Assembly: GCF_022842375.1 (NCBI RefSeq) | Contig: NZ_JALHPR010000008.1 | Coordinates: 100,189 to 164,188, forward strand | Length of the DNA stretch: 64,000 bases | Direction: 5' to 3' | DNA from: Elioraea sp. | GTDB lineage: Bacteria; Pseudomonadota; Alphaproteobacteria; Acetobacterales; Acetobacteraceae | Part shown: one piece after another, positions 9,345 to 17,811 of the stretch | Numbering within the stretch: position 1 is the stretch's first letter | Layout: each line of letters begins with the position of its first letter | Program-made: the position numbers and the translations under genes | The notes under the pieces: model-generated | The model's database searches: none | Seen by the model: the letters and a program-made list of their open reading frames with translations, nothing else | Told to the model about the DNA's origin: nothing

Positions 9345-9758
9345 ATGCCGACAAAGCGCAGTCTGATGATCGCCGCCGCCATGCTGGGCCTGCCATCGCT
9401 GGCGCCGGCGCCCCCGGCCTTTGCGCACGGCCCGTCCCGTGGCCCGAATGGGGGCCAGATGCAGGACATCGGCGCATATCACGGGGAGCTGCTTGCGGAG
9501 GGTGGCCGGTTGACGTTCTTCCTGTTCGACGCGAACGACCGCCCGCTGTCCGCGACTGGTGCCACCGCCACGGCCATCGTGCTTGCGGGCGGCCGCCAAC
9601 AGACGCTGGCATTTGCGCCACGGCCCGACGGCACGGCGCTGGTCGCCACCGGGGACTTCAGGGCAGACCCCAGCCTACGCGTCGTCGTGCAGCTCGTTCC
9701 CGCGGCAGGACAGCCCCGCATCCTGGCGCGCTACGCTCCGATAGAAGCGACGAGATGA
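9345..9758 (+). CDS. Small secreted protein of the metal efflux operon
   Basis: 137 residues with a clear signal peptide ending PPAFAHG. The mature part begins GPSRGPNGGQMQDIGAYHGEL and continues as a small beta-rich domain. I recognise the GPNGGQ...YHGEL pattern as recurring beside heavy-metal RND genes, but it has no firm family name. The His and Met residues near the mature N-terminus could bind metal. It lies 15 bp after the pump gene and overlaps the response regulator start (ATGA), so it belongs to the same operon. Function is inferred only from position. Confidence 0.75.
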   Translation: MPTKRSLMIAAAMLGLPSLAPAPPAFAHGPSRGPNGGQMQDIGAYHGELLAEGGRLTFFLFDANDRPLSATGATATAIVLAGGRQQTLAFAPRPDGTALVATGDFRADPSLRVVVQLVPAAGQPRILARYAPIEATR

Positions 9759-10507
9759 CCGATACCGCAGAGCGCCGTCTGCTCGACCCCGAGGCGCACA
9801 TCCTCATCGTCGAGGATGACGGCGAGATGCGGAACCTTGTCGCACGGCTGCTGCGCGACGCCGCGTTTCGTGTGTCGGCCGCACGTGACGGCCGCGAGAT
9901 GTGGGACATTCTGGAAGGCCCGGCCGGCGAGCCCGATCTTGTCCTGCTCGACGTGATGCTGCCGGGCGCCTCGGGCCTCGATCTGCTGCGCCGCCTCCGG
10001 GAGCGTTCGCGTGTGCCGGTGCTGATGCTCACGGCGCGGGGTGAGGAGATGGACCGCGTGCTCGGCCTCGAACTTGGCGCCGACGACTACGTGGCCAAGC
10101 CTTTTGCGCCTCGCGAGCTTATCGCGCGCGTCCGCGCGTTGCTGCGCCGCGCCTCGCCGGCCGATGCGCACCCCGATCCGCGGTCGCGGCGACTGGCCTT
10201 CGCCGGCTGGGTGCTGGACATCGCGCGTCGGGAACTCACCTCGCCTGAGGGCGTCGCGGTCGATCTCTCCGGGGCGGAGTATGACCTGCTGATGGCCTTC
10301 CTGGAGCATCCGCAACGGGTCCTGTCGCGCGAGCAGCTGCTCGAGGTCGGCAAGCGGCGTGTCGGCACCGATCCGTTCGACCGGACGGTCGACGTCCAGG
10401 TCAGCCGCTTGCGCCGGAAGATCGAGCCGGAGGACGACAGCCCCTCCCTCATCAAGACGGTGCGCGGGGCCGGGTACGTGCTGGTGGCGGACGTGTCGCG
10501 GACATGA
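9755..10507 (+). CDS. OmpR/PhoB-type response regulator of metal resistance
   Basis: 250 residues from ATG 9755, overlapping the previous stop. The receiver domain has the acidic pocket HILIVEDDGEM, phosphoacceptor Asp66 in DLVLLDVMLPG, Thr in LMLTARGEE and Lys in DDYVAKPF. The C-terminal winged helix (about 150-245) has SGAEYDLLMAFLEHPQRVLSR and VSRLRRKIE...TVRGAGYVL. It is coupled to the sensor kinase by an ATGA overlap. The kinase, pump and two matching inverted repeats suggest that it controls this island in response to metal, like CusR/CopR. The exact metal is inferred. Confidence 0.92.
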   Translation: MTDTAERRLLDPEAHILIVEDDGEMRNLVARLLRDAAFRVSAARDGREMWDILEGPAGEPDLVLLDVMLPGASGLDLLRRLRERSRVPVLMLTARGEEMDRVLGLELGADDYVAKPFAPRELIARVRALLRRASPADAHPDPRSRRLAFAGWVLDIARRELTSPEGVAVDLSGAEYDLLMAFLEHPQRVLSREQLLEVGKRRVGTDPFDRTVDVQVSRLRRKIEPEDDSPSLIKTVRGAGYVLVADVSRT

Positions 10508-11802
10508 GGGCGCCGTGGCCCGCCAGCCTGGCCGGTCGCATCACGTTGCTGCTGCTCGGCGGGCTGATGCTGCTGCACGTCGGCAGCATGTGGGTGCATG
10601 AGCGCGCGCTGCGCGACACGGAGCAGGGTGCGCGGCTGGAACGCATGGCCGACCAGCTCGCGGCGGCGCGCGCGGCGGTCGCATCCCTGCCCGAGGCGGC
10701 GCGCGATGCGGCGGCGCATGCGATCTCGCGCCCCGGCCTCGAGATCCATTGGGATCGTATGGCACCGATGCCGGCGGCGGCACCGCCCGAGCCCCTCGCG
10801 ACGGCTGCCGCACGGCTTGGCCCCGGCGCGCGGATCGGCTGGGACCCCAAGGCCGAACCGGGCCACCGCGTGCTGGGCGCGCTGCCAGCCGAGGATGGCG
10901 GATGGATCGTCTTCTCGGCACCCTGGCTCGCCGCGGGCGGCGGGCCTCTCGACCATGGCGCCATCGCGTCCATGGTCGCCATGGCGCTCGGCATCGCCCT
11001 CGTTTCGATCCTGGTCGTGCGCTGGATCACCCGACCGTTGCGGCGCCTCGCCGCAGCGGCGGACCGCATCGGCCGCGACCCGAGCCCGCGGCCGGTGCCG
11101 CTGGACGGACCGGAGGAGGTTCGCCACGCGGCCGCGGCGTTCAATGCCATGCAGCAGCGCATCGGGCGATTACTGGAGGATCGGACGGAAACGCTGGCGG
11201 CGATGAGTCACGACCTGCGCACCCCGCTCTCCCGCCTTCAACTGCGCGTGGCCTTCCTGCCGGAAGGTGAGGACCGCGTGCGGCTCGAGGCCGACATCGC
11301 CGAAATGGAAACCATGATCACGCGCACATTGGACTATATCCGCGAGGGCCGCGATGCCGAGCCCGTGCGGCCGGCCGACCTCGCGGCGATCCTGCAGACC
11401 CTGGCGTCCGATGCCGCCGATCGGGGTCACGATGTGGACTACGTGGGCCCTGGGCGGGCGGTCCTGCCGCTCCGGCGCGTCGCGGCAAAACGCGCGGTCT
11501 CGAATCTGTTGGACAATGCGCTCCGCCACGGCGTGCCTCCGGTGCGGCTGCGCATCCAGGAGGACGGAGACATGCTCGTCGTCGAAGTCTCGGATTCAGG
11601 CGCCGGCATTGCCGAGGCCGATCGGGACCGGGCTGTCGCGCCTTTCGTGCAGCTCGACACGGCACGCGGCGGCTCAGGAGTTGGCCTGGGTCTCGCCATC
11701 GCACAGCGATTTGCGCAGGGCAGCAACGGCAGGCTTGAACTGCGGGATGCCCCAGGGGGAGGGCTGCTGGCGCGAATTCTGCTGCCCAGGCAGGCCGGCT
11801 GA
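10504..11802 (+). CDS. Membrane sensor histidine kinase of the metal two-component system
   Basis: 432 residues. The first membrane helix is at about 8-28, followed by a short periplasmic domain (about 30-150) with few Met/His residues. A second helix (155-178) precedes a HAMP segment, RWITRPLRRLAAAADRIG. The H-box is MSHDLRTPLSRLQLR with His236. The N-box AVSNLLDNALRHG and G-boxes VSDSGAGIAEADRD and GSGVGLGLAIAQRF are intact. It should phosphorylate the regulator encoded just upstream. Overlap with that gene is four bases. Confidence 0.92.
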   Translation: MRAPWPASLAGRITLLLLGGLMLLHVGSMWVHERALRDTEQGARLERMADQLAAARAAVASLPEAARDAAAHAISRPGLEIHWDRMAPMPAAAPPEPLATAAARLGPGARIGWDPKAEPGHRVLGALPAEDGGWIVFSAPWLAAGGGPLDHGAIASMVAMALGIALVSILVVRWITRPLRRLAAAADRIGRDPSPRPVPLDGPEEVRHAAAAFNAMQQRIGRLLEDRTETLAAMSHDLRTPLSRLQLRVAFLPEGEDRVRLEADIAEMETMITRTLDYIREGRDAEPVRPADLAAILQTLASDAADRGHDVDYVGPGRAVLPLRRVAAKRAVSNLLDNALRHGVPPVRLRIQEDGDMLVVEVSDSGAGIAEADRDRAVAPFVQLDTARGGSGVGLGLAIAQRFAQGSNGRLELRDAPGGGLLARILLPRQAG

Positions 11803-11816
11803 ACGCCTGACTGGGC

Positions 11817-11831
11817 CGACATACTTTGTCA
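11817..11831. promoter_or_regulatory. Predicted operator of the metal-responsive response regulator (site 2)
   Basis: CGACA-TACTT-TGTCA is the counterpart of site 1 (4395-4409). The arms GACA/TGTC are complementary and the spacer differs by one base ((C/T)ACTT). It lies in the 97-bp gap after the kinase gene and 68 bp before the DUF305 gene, so this second block probably has its own promoter under the same control. Confidence 0.58.
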
Positions 11832-11899
11832 TGTGGCGGAGAGGCTCCGCAGCGACGCGGGGTGCAAGGTCTGGCGGTCGTCAACCCGGAGGTCATTCC

Positions 11900-12307
11900 A
11901 TGCGCCGGCTGCTCCTGACTGCACCCCTTGCCGCTGCCCTGTTCGCCGCTGGAGCCGTCGTGGTGGCACAGCCTCAGCATGGCCCTGGACATGGCATGCC
12001 GATGATGCAGGGAGGCGGTCCTGCCGCCGCGCAGGCGCCGGCGAACGCGAGCCCGGCGACGCGCGCCTTCATGGCAGCGGACGAGAAGATGCATCGCGAC
12101 ATGACCATCACCTATTCGGGGAATGCCGACCGCGACTTCGTCTCCGGCATGATCCCGCACCACCAGGGCGCGATCGACATGGCGCGGATCGTACTGGAGC
12201 ATGGCCGCGATCCCGACGTGCGTGCCTTGGCGGAGAGCATCATCCGCGACCAGGAGCGCGAGATCGCGCAGATGCGCGTGATCCTTGCACGGATCCCCGC
12301 GCAATGA
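11900..12307 (+). CDS. DUF305 secreted protein, metal-linked
   Basis: 135 residues from ATG 11900; the frame continues upstream but this start is followed at once by a signal peptide (MRRLLLTAPLAAALFAAGAV). A Met/His-rich stretch (HGPGHGMPMMQGG) precedes the DUF305 core, whose hallmark SGMIPHHQGAIDMARIVLE is present with the ferritin-like His pair. DUF305 proteins are often found in copper-resistance loci and are thought to bind metal in the periplasm. Overlaps the DUF411 gene by four bases. First gene of the block behind operator site 2. Confidence 0.88.
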   Translation: MRRLLLTAPLAAALFAAGAVVVAQPQHGPGHGMPMMQGGGPAAAQAPANASPATRAFMAADEKMHRDMTITYSGNADRDFVSGMIPHHQGAIDMARIVLEHGRDPDVRALAESIIRDQEREIAQMRVILARIPAQ

Positions 12308-12765
12308 TGCGCCGGGGCCTCCTCGCCAGCACCCTGCTGGTGGTGGCGGTGCCGGCAATGGCGCAGCACCGCGAGCGCGTCGAAGTGTGGCGCGACCCGA
12401 ACTGCGGCTGCTGTTCGGCCTGGGTCGCGCATCTCCGCAGGGACGGCTTCGCCGTTGAGGATCGCGTCGTCGCCTCGGTCGCGCCGATCCGCAGGCTGCT
12501 GGGCACACCTGCCGATCTGCTTTCCTGCCATGCCGCGCGGGTCGGCGGCTTCGCGCTCGAGGGTCACGTGCCCGCGCTCGCGATCCGTCGCCTCCTGGGG
12601 GAACGCCCCATCGGCATCGTGGGCCTTGCCGTCCCTGCCATGCCCATCGGCTCGCCAGGGATGGAGGTGCCCGGGCAGCCGCCTGAGACGTACGACGTGA
12701 TCGGCTGGCGCGCCGACGGAACCCATGCGCCCTTCATGCGGTTTAACGGGAGCGAGCCTGCCTGA
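12304..12765 (+). CDS. DUF411 periplasmic metal-binding protein
   Basis: 153 residues from ATG 12304 (a second ATG follows directly). A signal peptide ends at AMAQ. The DUF411 hallmark DPNCGCCSAWVAHLRRDGF provides a Cys-x-Cys-Cys cluster in a thioredoxin-like position, and a further Cys occurs in LLSCHAARVGGFALEGHVP. The end, PPETYDVIGWRADG, is also typical of the family. Members occur with CusA/CopA genes and probably bind or deliver copper. Translationally coupled to DUF305. Confidence 0.9.
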   Translation: MMRRGLLASTLLVVAVPAMAQHRERVEVWRDPNCGCCSAWVAHLRRDGFAVEDRVVASVAPIRRLLGTPADLLSCHAARVGGFALEGHVPALAIRRLLGERPIGIVGLAVPAMPIGSPGMEVPGQPPETYDVIGWRADGTHAPFMRFNGSEPA

Positions 12766-12784
12766 CAACGAAAGGAAAAGACCG

Positions 12785-13414
12785 ATGAGGACGCTCAGCA
12801 CGCTGACGGCCACCGCCATCCTTGCGTTGGGCCTTGCCGGAACCGCGATTGCGCAGGCGCCAGCGCCAGGCGCGACGCCCGACCCCCACCATCCCGGCAG
12901 GCCGGCCGGGTCGCCGCCGCCAGCGCCGCCGGCCGCGCAGCAAGGCACGCCGATGCCTGGCATGGGGGGGGCGGGTGGTGGAATGATGGGCGGCGACATG
13001 GGCCGGATGATGCAGCCCATGATGCAGCAGATGATGCAGGACCGCATGGCCGCGTCAGCGATGCAGCCCTTTCGCCGGATCGAGGGGCGGCTGGCCTATT
13101 TCCGTGCCGAACTGCGGATCACCGACGCCCAGGCGCAGCCGTGGAACGCCTTCGCCGATGCCGTCCGCACGCATGCCGAACGGCTCCGCCAGGCCACGCA
13201 GCAGGCGATGACCGGGGCCACTGAGCCCGGATCGGCACCGCAGCAGATGGAACGTCGCATCGCCCTCCTCTCCGCCCATCTCGAGTCGATGCGCGCGGTC
13301 GCAGCCGCAGCGACCCCCCTCTACGCGGCGTTGTCGGAGGAGCAGCGGCGCACCGCCGACGAGATGATGTCCGAACACGTCCGCGGCATGCGGATGGGGA
13401 TGAGGATGCCGTGA
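12785..13414 (+). CDS. LTXXQ/Spy-CpxP-like periplasmic protein
   Basis: 209 residues with a signal peptide ending AIAQAP. A long low-complexity Pro, Gly and Met-rich segment (PGMGGAGGGMMGGDMGRMMQ) may bind soft metals. The helical C-terminal domain contains ELRITDAQAQPWNAF, a variant of the LTXXQ repeat of Spy/CpxP stress proteins, and a second helical pair near ALSEEQRRTADEMM. These proteins act as periplasmic chaperones or metal sensors. The gene starts 20 bp after DUF411 and ends one base before the DUF2933 start codon region. Confidence 0.85.
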   Translation: MRTLSTLTATAILALGLAGTAIAQAPAPGATPDPHHPGRPAGSPPPAPPAAQQGTPMPGMGGAGGGMMGGDMGRMMQPMMQQMMQDRMAASAMQPFRRIEGRLAYFRAELRITDAQAQPWNAFADAVRTHAERLRQATQQAMTGATEPGSAPQQMERRIALLSAHLESMRAVAAAATPLYAALSEEQRRTADEMMSEHVRGMRMGMRMP

Positions 13415-13415
13415 C

Positions 13416-13667
13416 ATGGCGTGGACGCAGCCTGTCGGGACCGAGGCCGCGCCATCCTGGTGGCGCACGCGCACCGGCGTTGCCGCGATCGGCTTCGCAC
13501 TGGTCGGCAGTTTCTATGTGCTGCGGGAGCACTGGGGCCACGCGTTCGGCGCCCTGCCCTATCTGCTGATCCTCGCCTGCCCGCTGATGCACCTGCTCAT
13601 GCATCGCGGACATCGCCAGCACGGCAGCGGCGTGGGTACGGCGCCCGGCTCTCGACCCGGGGGCTGA
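13416..13667 (+). CDS. DUF2933 small membrane protein
   Basis: 83 residues beginning MAWTQPVGTEAAPSWWRTRT. A single strong hydrophobic stretch GVAAIGFALVGSFYVLREHW continues to ALPYLLILACPLMHLLMH and a His-rich tail HRGHRQHG. This is the DUF2933 pattern, common beside P-type copper ATPases. The CPLMHLLMH segment with Cys, Met and His could bind metal. Start and previous stop are adjacent, so it is co-translated with the LTXXQ gene. Confidence 0.85.
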   Translation: MAWTQPVGTEAAPSWWRTRTGVAAIGFALVGSFYVLREHWGHAFGALPYLLILACPLMHLLMHRGHRQHGSGVGTAPGSRPGG

Positions 13668-13710
13668 GGTCGTGGCTGTTGCGGCGCCTCCTGGCTGCTC
13701 CGCGCTGGCC

Positions 13711-13920
13711 ATGGCGCGGCACTAGCTCGCGCTGCTGCTGGTCGCGAACGTCATCTGGGAGGTCGCGCAGCTGCCGCTCTCCGGCGGAATTGGCCATACG
13801 CCACCGCCATGCCGCGCCGCCGCCGCTCGGGACCGGGCACACGCCAGTGCTCCAGTGGCTTCTGCAGCCGACCCTTTGTCTCCTTGCCGCGAGCCCGCCT
13901 GGCGCCGGCGCGCTGACAGA
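13711..13920 (+). pseudogene. Broken small membrane protein gene with an early stop
   Basis: The frame from ATG 13711 reads M-A-R-H, then TAG at 13723-13725, then LALLLVANVIWEVAQLPL. The NVxWExxQLPL segment reads like the start of a membrane protein, so the TAG looks like a nonsense change early in the gene. The rest of the frame loses its hydrophobic character, which suggests a later frameshift. No family is assigned with certainty. The 13668-13937 gap holds nothing else. Confidence 0.35.
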
Positions 13921-13937
13921 CCCTTCGGAGCCTGGCC

Positions 13938-16313
13938 ATGAACGAACAGCACGATCGCCACCAGCACAGGAATCACGGCCACGCCGGCCAAGACGACACC
14001 GGTACGACGGTGAAGGACCCGGTCTGCGGAATGACGGTGGATCCGGCGACGACGGTGCACCATGCCGATCACCTCGGTGCGGCCTACCATTTCTGCTCGG
14101 CCGGCTGCCGGACGAAGTTCACGGCTGACCCGGCGAAATACATCGCGCCGAAGCGCGCGCTGCGCGCCGAGCCGGCGGCTCCGGGCACGATCTACACCTG
14201 CCCGATGCACCCGCAGATCCGCCAGAACGGTCCTGGCAGCTGCCCGATCTGCGGCATGGCCCTCGAACCGGAGATGGCGACTGCCGAGGTCGGCCCCAAT
14301 CCAGAGCTGGTGGACTTCACGCGCCGCTTCTGGATCGGGCTTGTCCTCGCCCTGCCGGTCGTGGCCCTGGAGATGGGCGGACATCTCACCGGCATGATGC
14401 ACCTGGTCGGCGGGCCGCAGATGGGCAACTGGCTCCAGCTCGCGCTTGGGACGCCGGTGGTGCTGTGGGCGGGCTGGCCCTTCTTCGTCCGCGGCTGGCA
14501 AAGCCTCGTGAACCGCAGCCTCAACATGTTCACGCTGATCGCGCTCGGCACGGGCGTTGCCTGGCTGTTCAGCGTGGTGGCGACGGTCGCGCCCGGGGTG
14601 TTCCCCGAGGCGTTCCGCGCGTCGGATGGTTCGGTGGCGGTTTATTTCGAGGCGGCCGCTGTCATCGTCGTGCTGGTGCTGCTCGGCCAAGTGCTGGAGT
14701 TGCGGGCGCGCGAGCAGACCGGCGGCGCAATCCGCGCGCTGCTCGACCTCGCGCCGGCGATGGCGCGCCGGGTGCGCGACGACGGATCGGAGGAGGAAGA
14801 GGTACCGCTCGCCGCCATCCATGTCGGCGACCGCCTGCGCGTGCGACCCGGCGACAAGGTGCCGTTGGACGGCGCGGTCCTGGAAGGCCGATCCAACGTC
14901 GATGAGAGCATGGTGACGGGGGAATCGGTTCCCGTGACCAAGGCCGCCGGCGATCTGGTCGTCGGCGGCACGTTGAACGGCCAGGGCAGCTTCGTCATGC
15001 GCGCCGACCGCATCGGCCAGGATACCGTGCTGGCGCAGATCGTCCGCATGGTTGCTGGAGCGCAACGTTCCCGCGCGCCGATCCAGCGCCTTGCCGACCA
15101 GGTGAGCGGCTGGTTCGTGCCGGCCGTCGTGGTGATCGCCGTCCTCGCCTTCATCGTCTGGTCGACGTGGGGGCCCGAGCCGCGCCTCGCCTTCGCGCTG
15201 GTCGCGGCCGTCACAGTGCTGATCATCGCCTGCCCATGCGCGCTCGGGCTCGCGACACCGATGAGCATCATGGTGGGCGTCGGGCGCGGCGCGCAGGCCG
15301 GGGTGCTGATCAAGAACGCCGAGGCGCTGGAGCGGTTGGAGCGCATCGACACGCTGGTCGTCGACAAGACCGGCACGCTCACGCGCGGGCGGCCCGAGGT
15401 CGTCGCTCTCGTCCCTGCGGAGGGGCTGGCGGAGGATGATCTGCTGCGCCTGGCGGCCGGGCTGGAGCGGCCGAGCCAGCATCCCTTGGCTGAGGCCGTG
15501 GTGCGCGCGGCCGAGGCCCGCGGCCTGGCGATACCTGCGGTGGAGGAGTTCGACGCGCCGATCGGACGAGGCGTGACGGGTATCGTCGAGGGTCGCAGAG
15601 CCGCGGTCGGCAATGCGCGGCTGATGGCCGAGCTCGGCGTGGATCCCGGGCCGCTCGCCGCCGAGGCTGAGCGGCTCCGCAGCGACGGCGCCACGGTGTT
15701 CTTCGTGGCGGCGGATGGCCGCCCGGCCGGCCTCGTCGCGGTGGCGGATCCGGTGAAGGAGACGACACCGGCCGCGCTCGCCGGGCTGCAGGCGGAGGGC
15801 ATCCGCGTCGTGATGCTCACCGGGGACAACCGCACGACGGCTGAGGCAGTGGCCCGCCGCCTCGGCATCACCGAGGTCGAGGCCGAGGTGCTGCCAGAGG
15901 ACAAGCAGCGGATCGTCGAACGCCTGAAGGCCGAGGGCCGTCACGTGGCGATGGCCGGTGACGGCGTGAACGACGCCCCCGCCTTGGCGGCGGCGGAGGT
16001 GGGGATCGCGATGGGTACCGGCACCGACGTGGCGATCGAGAGCGCCGGCGTGACGCTGCTCGGTGGCGATCTGACCGGCATCGTGCGGGCGCGGCGGCTA
16101 TCGCGCGCCGTGATGGGCAACATCCGGCAGAACCTGTTCTTTGCATTCGCCTACAACGCGGCGGGCGTACCGATCGCAGCGGGCGTGCTGTACCCGTTCT
16201 TCGGGATACTCCTCTCGCCGCTGATCGCTGCGGCGGCGATGGCGCTGTCCTCGGTGAGCGTCGTCGGCAATGCGCTGAGGCTGCGGTCGACGGGGCTGGA
16301 GACGAGGACTTGA
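13938..16313 (+). CDS. P1B-type metal-transporting ATPase (copper/silver) with YHS and heavy-metal-binding domains
   Basis: 791 residues. Domains in order: His-rich N-terminus (about 1-25); YHS domain ([15 protein letters not shown]...FCSAGC, 28-70); heavy-metal-binding domain ([20 protein letters not shown], about 92-115); eight predicted helices; the actuator with VTGES; the metal site Cys432-Pro-Cys in [13 protein letters not shown]; phosphorylated Asp476 in DKTGTLT; HP motif in [10 protein letters not shown]; hinge [13 protein letters not shown]. The N-terminal CXXC-type HMA domain is replaced by YHS plus metal-binding domain, as in SilP/CopB-like pumps. It exports Cu(I)/Ag(I) from the cytoplasm. 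It ends the metal island. Confidence 0.93.
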   Translation: MNEQHDRHQHRNHGHAGQDDTGTTVKDPVCGMTVDPATTVHHADHLGAAYHFCSAGCRTKFTADPAKYIAPKRALRAEPAAPGTIYTCPMHPQIRQNGPGSCPICGMALEPEMATAEVGPNPELVDFTRRFWIGLVLALPVVALEMGGHLTGMMHLVGGPQMGNWLQLALGTPVVLWAGWPFFVRGWQSLVNRSLNMFTLIALGTGVAWLFSVVATVAPGVFPEAFRASDGSVAVYFEAAAVIVVLVLLGQVLELRAREQTGGAIRALLDLAPAMARRVRDDGSEEEEVPLAAIHVGDRLRVRPGDKVPLDGAVLEGRSNVDESMVTGESVPVTKAAGDLVVGGTLNGQGSFVMRADRIGQDTVLAQIVRMVAGAQRSRAPIQRLADQVSGWFVPAVVVIAVLAFIVWSTWGPEPRLAFALVAAVTVLIIACPCALGLATPMSIMVGVGRGAQAGVLIKNAEALERLERIDTLVVDKTGTLTRGRPEVVALVPAEGLAEDDLLRLAAGLERPSQHPLAEAVVRAAEARGLAIPAVEEFDAPIGRGVTGIVEGRRAAVGNARLMAELGVDPGPLAAEAERLRSDGATVFFVAADGRPAGLVAVADPVKETTPAALAGLQAEGIRVVMLTGDNRTTAEAVARRLGITEVEAEVLPEDKQRIVERLKAEGRHVAMAGDGVNDAPALAAAEVGIAMGTGTDVAIESAGVTLLGGDLTGIVRARRLSRAVMGNIRQNLFFAFAYNAAGVPIAAGVLYPFFGILLSPLIAAAAMALSSVSVVGNALRLRSTGLETRT

Positions 16314-16782
16314 GAGCGGAATGTCGAGACCGCTCCGGAATGATCACGCGCCCCCGCAATCGACGTGTGAGACGTTTGTCGACCAGCAGGATCCCGTCGC
16401 CCGACAGCGGCACGCCGCGGCCGGGCCCAGTCCAGTCCGCCCAGTTCAGCGTGACGTGCCCTCGGTCCCGGCCGCCTCGGTCAGCGCGCAGCCAGTACCA
16501 CGAGCCGGACTGGCCCGTTCGATCAGCACATCCGGCATTCATCACGCCTGGCGATGGCGAACGCTTGCCGGGTGATGCCGAAACCGGGTGCTCGGTGCGT
16601 TGCCCTGGCGACGATAAACGTTGCGAAATTGCATCGACGCAGTCCATATTCATTCCGTGACGTGCACAAAACGTCAGCCGTGGTACGATCCTTGCCGTCG
16701 CGTCCGTTGACGCTTCGGGGAAGTTCAGCAAAGCTGCGCACGTAACGAGACGCGCGCAAAAGCGAGTTGGGGAGGATGAAGC
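16314..16782. other. Intergenic region upstream of the first importer operon
   Basis: No convincing gene is seen in 469 bp. A minus-strand open frame runs through but has no family resemblance and no ribosome site. Base composition falls at about 16600-16780, as expected for a promoter area. The inverted repeat at 16658-16676 is the only clear structure. Confidence 0.6.
16658..16676. promoter_or_regulatory. Candidate operator of the importer operon, TGACGT-N7-ACGTCA
   Basis: A perfect six-base dyad, TGACGT and ACGTCA separated by GCACAAA, 106 bp before the binding-protein start. Its position in the only AT-richer gap before an eight-gene operon suggests a transcription factor site. No regulator gene is adjacent, so the factor is unknown. 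Confidence 0.45.
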
Positions 16783-17805
16783 ATGGGTATCCGTACAGCG
16801 CTACTGGCGACTGCCCTGGGGTGCGCTTTGGCCGCTTCGGATGCAGGCGCGCAGGAGTTGAACGTCGCGATCTTTGGCGGCTCGTTCGCTGACAATGTCC
16901 GCACCTGCGTTGCCGAGCCGTTCCAGCGCGCCACCAACACGCGCGTGAACTTCGTGTTGGGCAATTCCGTGCAGAACGCTGCCCGCCTGCGCGCCACGCG
17001 CGGCCGGCCCGACGTCGACGTGGCCTACATGGACCTGCAGGTCGTGGTGCAGGCCAAGGCCGAGGGGCTGCTGGACCAGATCGACGCGACGAAGATCACG
17101 AACCTGCCGGACATCTATCCTTCGGCCGTCGATCCTGACCGGCAGTGGATCGGTTTCATGTACTCGGCGACCGCGATCGCGTACAACCCGCGCGAACTGC
17201 GCAACCCGCCGCAGGCCTGGGCGGACCTGTGGTCGCCAGCCTTGCGCGGCAAGCTCGCAATCGGCGACATCAGCGCGACCTCCGGCCAGCATTTCTTGAT
17301 CGCTGCGGCGCGCCTGAACGGCGGGTCGGTTGAGAATGTCGAGCCGGGCTTCCGCGCAATCCGCGAGCTTCGTCCTGGCGTGGTGACACTTTACACACAG
17401 GCCGACCAGGTCGTGCAATTGATCGAGCGCGGTGACATCGCCGCCGCGGTCTGGTTCGCCGATCGGGTGGGCGCGGCCGCGCGCAACGGCGTGCCGGTGG
17501 CGGTGGTGTTCCCGCGCGAAGGCGCGATCGGGATCCTGCCGACCTTTGCGGTGCCGCAAGGAGCGCGGAACAAGGCGCTGGCCGAACAGTACATGGACCG
17601 TGCGCTGGCCCCAGACGCGCAGCGCTGCTTTGCAGAGCGTCAGTACGCCGGCCCCACCAACCGCAAGGTGGAGCTGCCCGACGACTTGGCGAAGTTGGTG
17701 CCATACCGCGAGGCGGTCGACCGCCTGTACTTCCCGCCTCCCGAGCTCGTCGCGCGGAACCTGCCGGCCTGGACCGACCGCTGGAACCGCGAGATCGCAC
17801 GCTAG
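16783..17805 (+). CDS. ABC importer periplasmic binding protein (PotD/spermidine-putrescine type), cluster 1
   Basis: 340 residues. A signal peptide (1-24, ending DAGAQ) precedes ELNVAIFGGSFADNVRTCV, the usual opening of family-1 binding proteins of the polyamine/iron/opine class. Later segments VAYMDLQVVVQAKAEGL, GFMYSATAIAYNP and TPAWTDRW-like ending PAWTDRWNREIAR are shared with the binding proteins at 27621 and 45654. Substrate is unknown; this class also takes up opines, amines and amino-acid derivatives. First gene of the operon; ATPase starts 6 bp later. Ribosome site GGGGAGGA before ATG. Confidence 0.9.
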   Translation: MGIRTALLATALGCALAASDAGAQELNVAIFGGSFADNVRTCVAEPFQRATNTRVNFVLGNSVQNAARLRATRGRPDVDVAYMDLQVVVQAKAEGLLDQIDATKITNLPDIYPSAVDPDRQWIGFMYSATAIAYNPRELRNPPQAWADLWSPALRGKLAIGDISATSGQHFLIAAARLNGGSVENVEPGFRAIRELRPGVVTLYTQADQVVQLIERGDIAAAVWFADRVGAAARNGVPVAVVFPREGAIGILPTFAVPQGARNKALAEQYMDRALAPDAQRCFAERQYAGPTNRKVELPDDLAKLVPYREAVDRLYFPPPELVARNLPAWTDRWNREIAR

Positions 17806-17811
17806 GCATCT

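Noticed and set aside
11354..11899. Upstream extension of the DUF305 frame into the kinase gene
   Set aside because: It overlaps the kinase in another frame; the signal peptide directly follows ATG 11900.
13722..15944. A 740-codon minus-strand frame opposite the P-type ATPase
   Set aside because: Composition is the reverse shadow of the ATPase gene; no motif and no ribosome site.
16314..16731. Minus-strand open frame in the spacer after the P-type ATPase
   Set aside because: No ribosome site or family similarity, and its second half is antisense to the ATPase.
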